Part shown: in pieces, positions 62,907 to 64,000 of the stretch | Layout: each line of letters starts with the position of its first letter | Position numbering within the stretch: the first letter of the stretch is position 1 | Origin: Hyphomicrobiales bacterium | Lineage (GTDB): Bacteria; Pseudomonadota; Alphaproteobacteria; Rhizobiales; Rhizobiaceae | DNA length: 64,000 bases | Direction of reading: 5' to 3' | Assembly (NCBI GenBank): GCA_900473685.1 | Contig: UCNE01000003.1 | Coordinates: 143,473 to 207,472 of the forward strand | Notes under the pieces: model-generated | The model's input: only the letters and a program-made list of their open reading frames with translations | What the model was told of the DNA's origin: nothing | The model's database searches: none | Made by a program: the position numbers and the translations under genes

Positions 62907-63677
62907 TCACATCCTGACCGTCATGCCCCCATCCACCGTCAGCACATGCCCGTTGACGAAGGAGGCGGCGTCGCTGGCGAGAAACAGGGCGGCACCGGCA
63001 ATCTCGTCCGGCCGCCCCCAGCGTTGTGCCGGGATGCGTTGGCGCACGAAGGGCATCAGGCCCTCGTCGGCGGCCATCGCTGCGTTGGTCTCGGTGGCAA
63101 ACCAGCCGGGCGCAATGGCGTTGCTGGTAATGCCGAAGGGGCCGAATTCGACCGCCATCGACCGCATCAGCCCGGTCAGTCCCTGTTTGGCAAGCGGATA
63201 GATGCCATCGCCCGGCATCGCCACCTGGCCATTGATCGACGTGATCGAGATCAGCCGGCCGTGCTCATGCCGCTTCATCAGCGCTGCGGCGTCGCGCGAT
63301 AAGGTGGTCGCGGCAATGAGGTCGGTCTGGATCAAGGCCAGAATGGCGTCATCGTCGAATTCGGCCAGCGGCCGCCGGTCGCGGGCGCCGACATTGTTGA
63401 CGAGAATATCGAGGCGTCCGTGCCGTTTTTCGATACCGGCAAGCGTGTCGCGCTGCGCCTGCCGGTCGGCAATGTCGAAGGCGGCGGCTTCCGCGCTGCC
63501 ACCAGTCCTGGCGATCGCGGTCACGGCACCGTCAAGCGTCGCCACCGAGCGGCCGGTGATCACGACATGCGCTCCGGCGTCTGCCAGCGCCCGGGCAATT
63601 TCCAGCCCCAGCCCGCGACCGCCGCCGGTGACCAGTGCGATCCCGCCTTTCAGGGAAAATCTGTCGAGTATGGTCAT
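62907..63677 (-). CDS. SDR-family oxidoreductase
   Basis: The 256-residue classical SDR has [12 protein letters not shown] cofactor motif, NNVGARDR, and the Ser-Tyr-Lys triad in [21 protein letters not shown]. The C-terminus [18 protein letters not shown] is typical. It resembles gluconate 5-dehydrogenase/3-oxoacyl reductase types; substrate unknown. It is convergent with the OsmC gene, 12 bases apart. Confidence 0.92.
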   Translation of the reverse strand: MTILDRFSLKGGIALVTGGGRGLGLEIARALADAGAHVVITGRSVATLDGAVTAIARTGGSAEAAAFDIADRQAQRDTLAGIEKRHGRLDILVNNVGARDRRPLAEFDDDAILALIQTDLIAATTLSRDAAALMKRHEHGRLISITSINGQVAMPGDGIYPLAKQGLTGLMRSMAVEFGPFGITSNAIAPGWFATETNAAMAADEGLMPFVRQRIPAQRWGRPDEIAGAALFLASDAASFVNGHVLTVDGGMTVRM

Positions 63678-63921
63678 GGCGTCCTCATCGCATCAAAAGG
63701 CTATCGACAACAAAATGATGGACCCAGTCAACTATTTTCTGGAGCTTCCGCGTTTTTCGCCGGTGAAGCGCGGGCAGGCTCACCGGTGTCGTATCTGGAC
63801 AGGGCCGCGCGATCAGCCTGTCGCGACAACGCCGCGTCCCGCCGCTGTCTTTCGCTGTTATGCCTGTCGGGATATGATAGGTTTCGATTACAACCAAACC
63901 TCAATTCTGGAAGCGCCCTTC

Positions 63922-64000
63922 ATGACCAAAGCTTTCATCGCCCACCTCTCGTCCGAACTCGAAGGTTTGAAATCGTCGGGGCTTTACAAGTCGGAGCGTG
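63922..64000 (+). CDS. kbl: Probable 2-amino-3-ketobutyrate CoA ligase, N-terminus (partial)
   Basis: Only 26 residues are present before the right edge. The pattern FIAHLSSELEGLKSSGLYKS then ER matches the start of Kbl (glycine C-acetyltransferase), whose family begins with a helix and GL(Y/F)KxER. Kbl converts 2-amino-3-oxobutyrate and CoA to glycine and acetyl-CoA in threonine breakdown. The call is tentative because of the short length. Confidence 0.62.
   Translation, partial: MTKAFIAHLSSELEGLKSSGLYKSER

Overview
The window reads as a chromosomal segment of a Rhizobiaceae bacterium (Rhizobium / Agrobacterium / Ensifer group). The evidence is high-GC coding DNA on both strands, rhizobial-type proteins (BA14K, LsrB-like, GreA-LpsB-LpsEDC cluster, rhizobial flagellin), GGAAC-N16-(C/T)GTT promoters of the alphaproteobacterial general stress response, and two tandem AbcR-type small RNAs. 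I see no prophage, insertion sequence, CRISPR array, rRNA or tRNA. Genus assignment is inference from remembered gene order, not from a search.

Layout. 1-5.5 kb: the end of an unrecognised gene, small membrane proteins, a metallo-beta-lactamase-fold hydrolase, BA14K, a cold shock protein with a structured leader, a DMT exporter and a periplasmic sugar dehydrogenase. 5.6-8.6 kb: a class GN sortase with its VIT/vWA substrate carrying an LPQTA sorting signal. 9-17.7 kb: aspartate aminotransferase, a MFS permease, a LysR/NAD(P)-epimerase divergon, a lytic transglycosylase, an acetyltransferase, an APH(6)-type kinase, a rhizobial palindromic mosaic repeat, and an ArsR / old-yellow-enzyme pair. 17.8-28.3 kb: a conserved envelope and redox block with tandem AbcR sRNAs, lsrB, trxB, a glycosyltransferase, lrp, lpsC-lpsD-lpsE, lpsB and greA. 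It is interrupted between lrp and lpsC by a segment of different character that holds a glycosyltransferase and a broken FkbM methyltransferase.

28.3-33.5 kb: a three-gene operon behind a textbook EcfG promoter, a TetR/quinone-reductase divergon, a MFS exporter behind a canonical SoxR-box promoter, and a DUF4258/DUF2283 pair. 33.5-51.3 kb: carB and carA (11.5 kb apart, same strand), an adenylate cyclase with zinc-ribbon-like N-terminus, HxlR/GST, a zinc alcohol dehydrogenase, a zinc metallopeptidase, a tandem pair of small secreted paralogues, cytochrome b561, TetA-like and MATE exporters, a chloramphenicol-phosphotransferase-like kinase, a VOC protein, and GatB/YqeY. 51.4-64 kb: a BrnT/BrnA toxin-antitoxin pair, dnaG (with no rpoD behind it), LysE, a CSS-motif EAL phosphodiesterase, a second MATE exporter, an orphan flagellin with a very large central insert, recQ, a second palindromic mosaic repeat, OsmC, an SDR dehydrogenase, and the first codons of a probable kbl.

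Themes: envelope building (LPS core, sortase, transglycosylase), stress and redox control (EcfG, SoxR, LsrB, TrxB, TetR/NQO, ArsR/OYE), and drug or metabolite export. The most useful new observations are promoter- and leader-level: two EcfG promoters, one SoxR-type promoter, a terminator-like hairpin in the greA leader, and the tandem sRNAs. At gene level the most useful are the interrupted lrp-lpsCDE cluster, the large-insert flagellin and the sortase pair.
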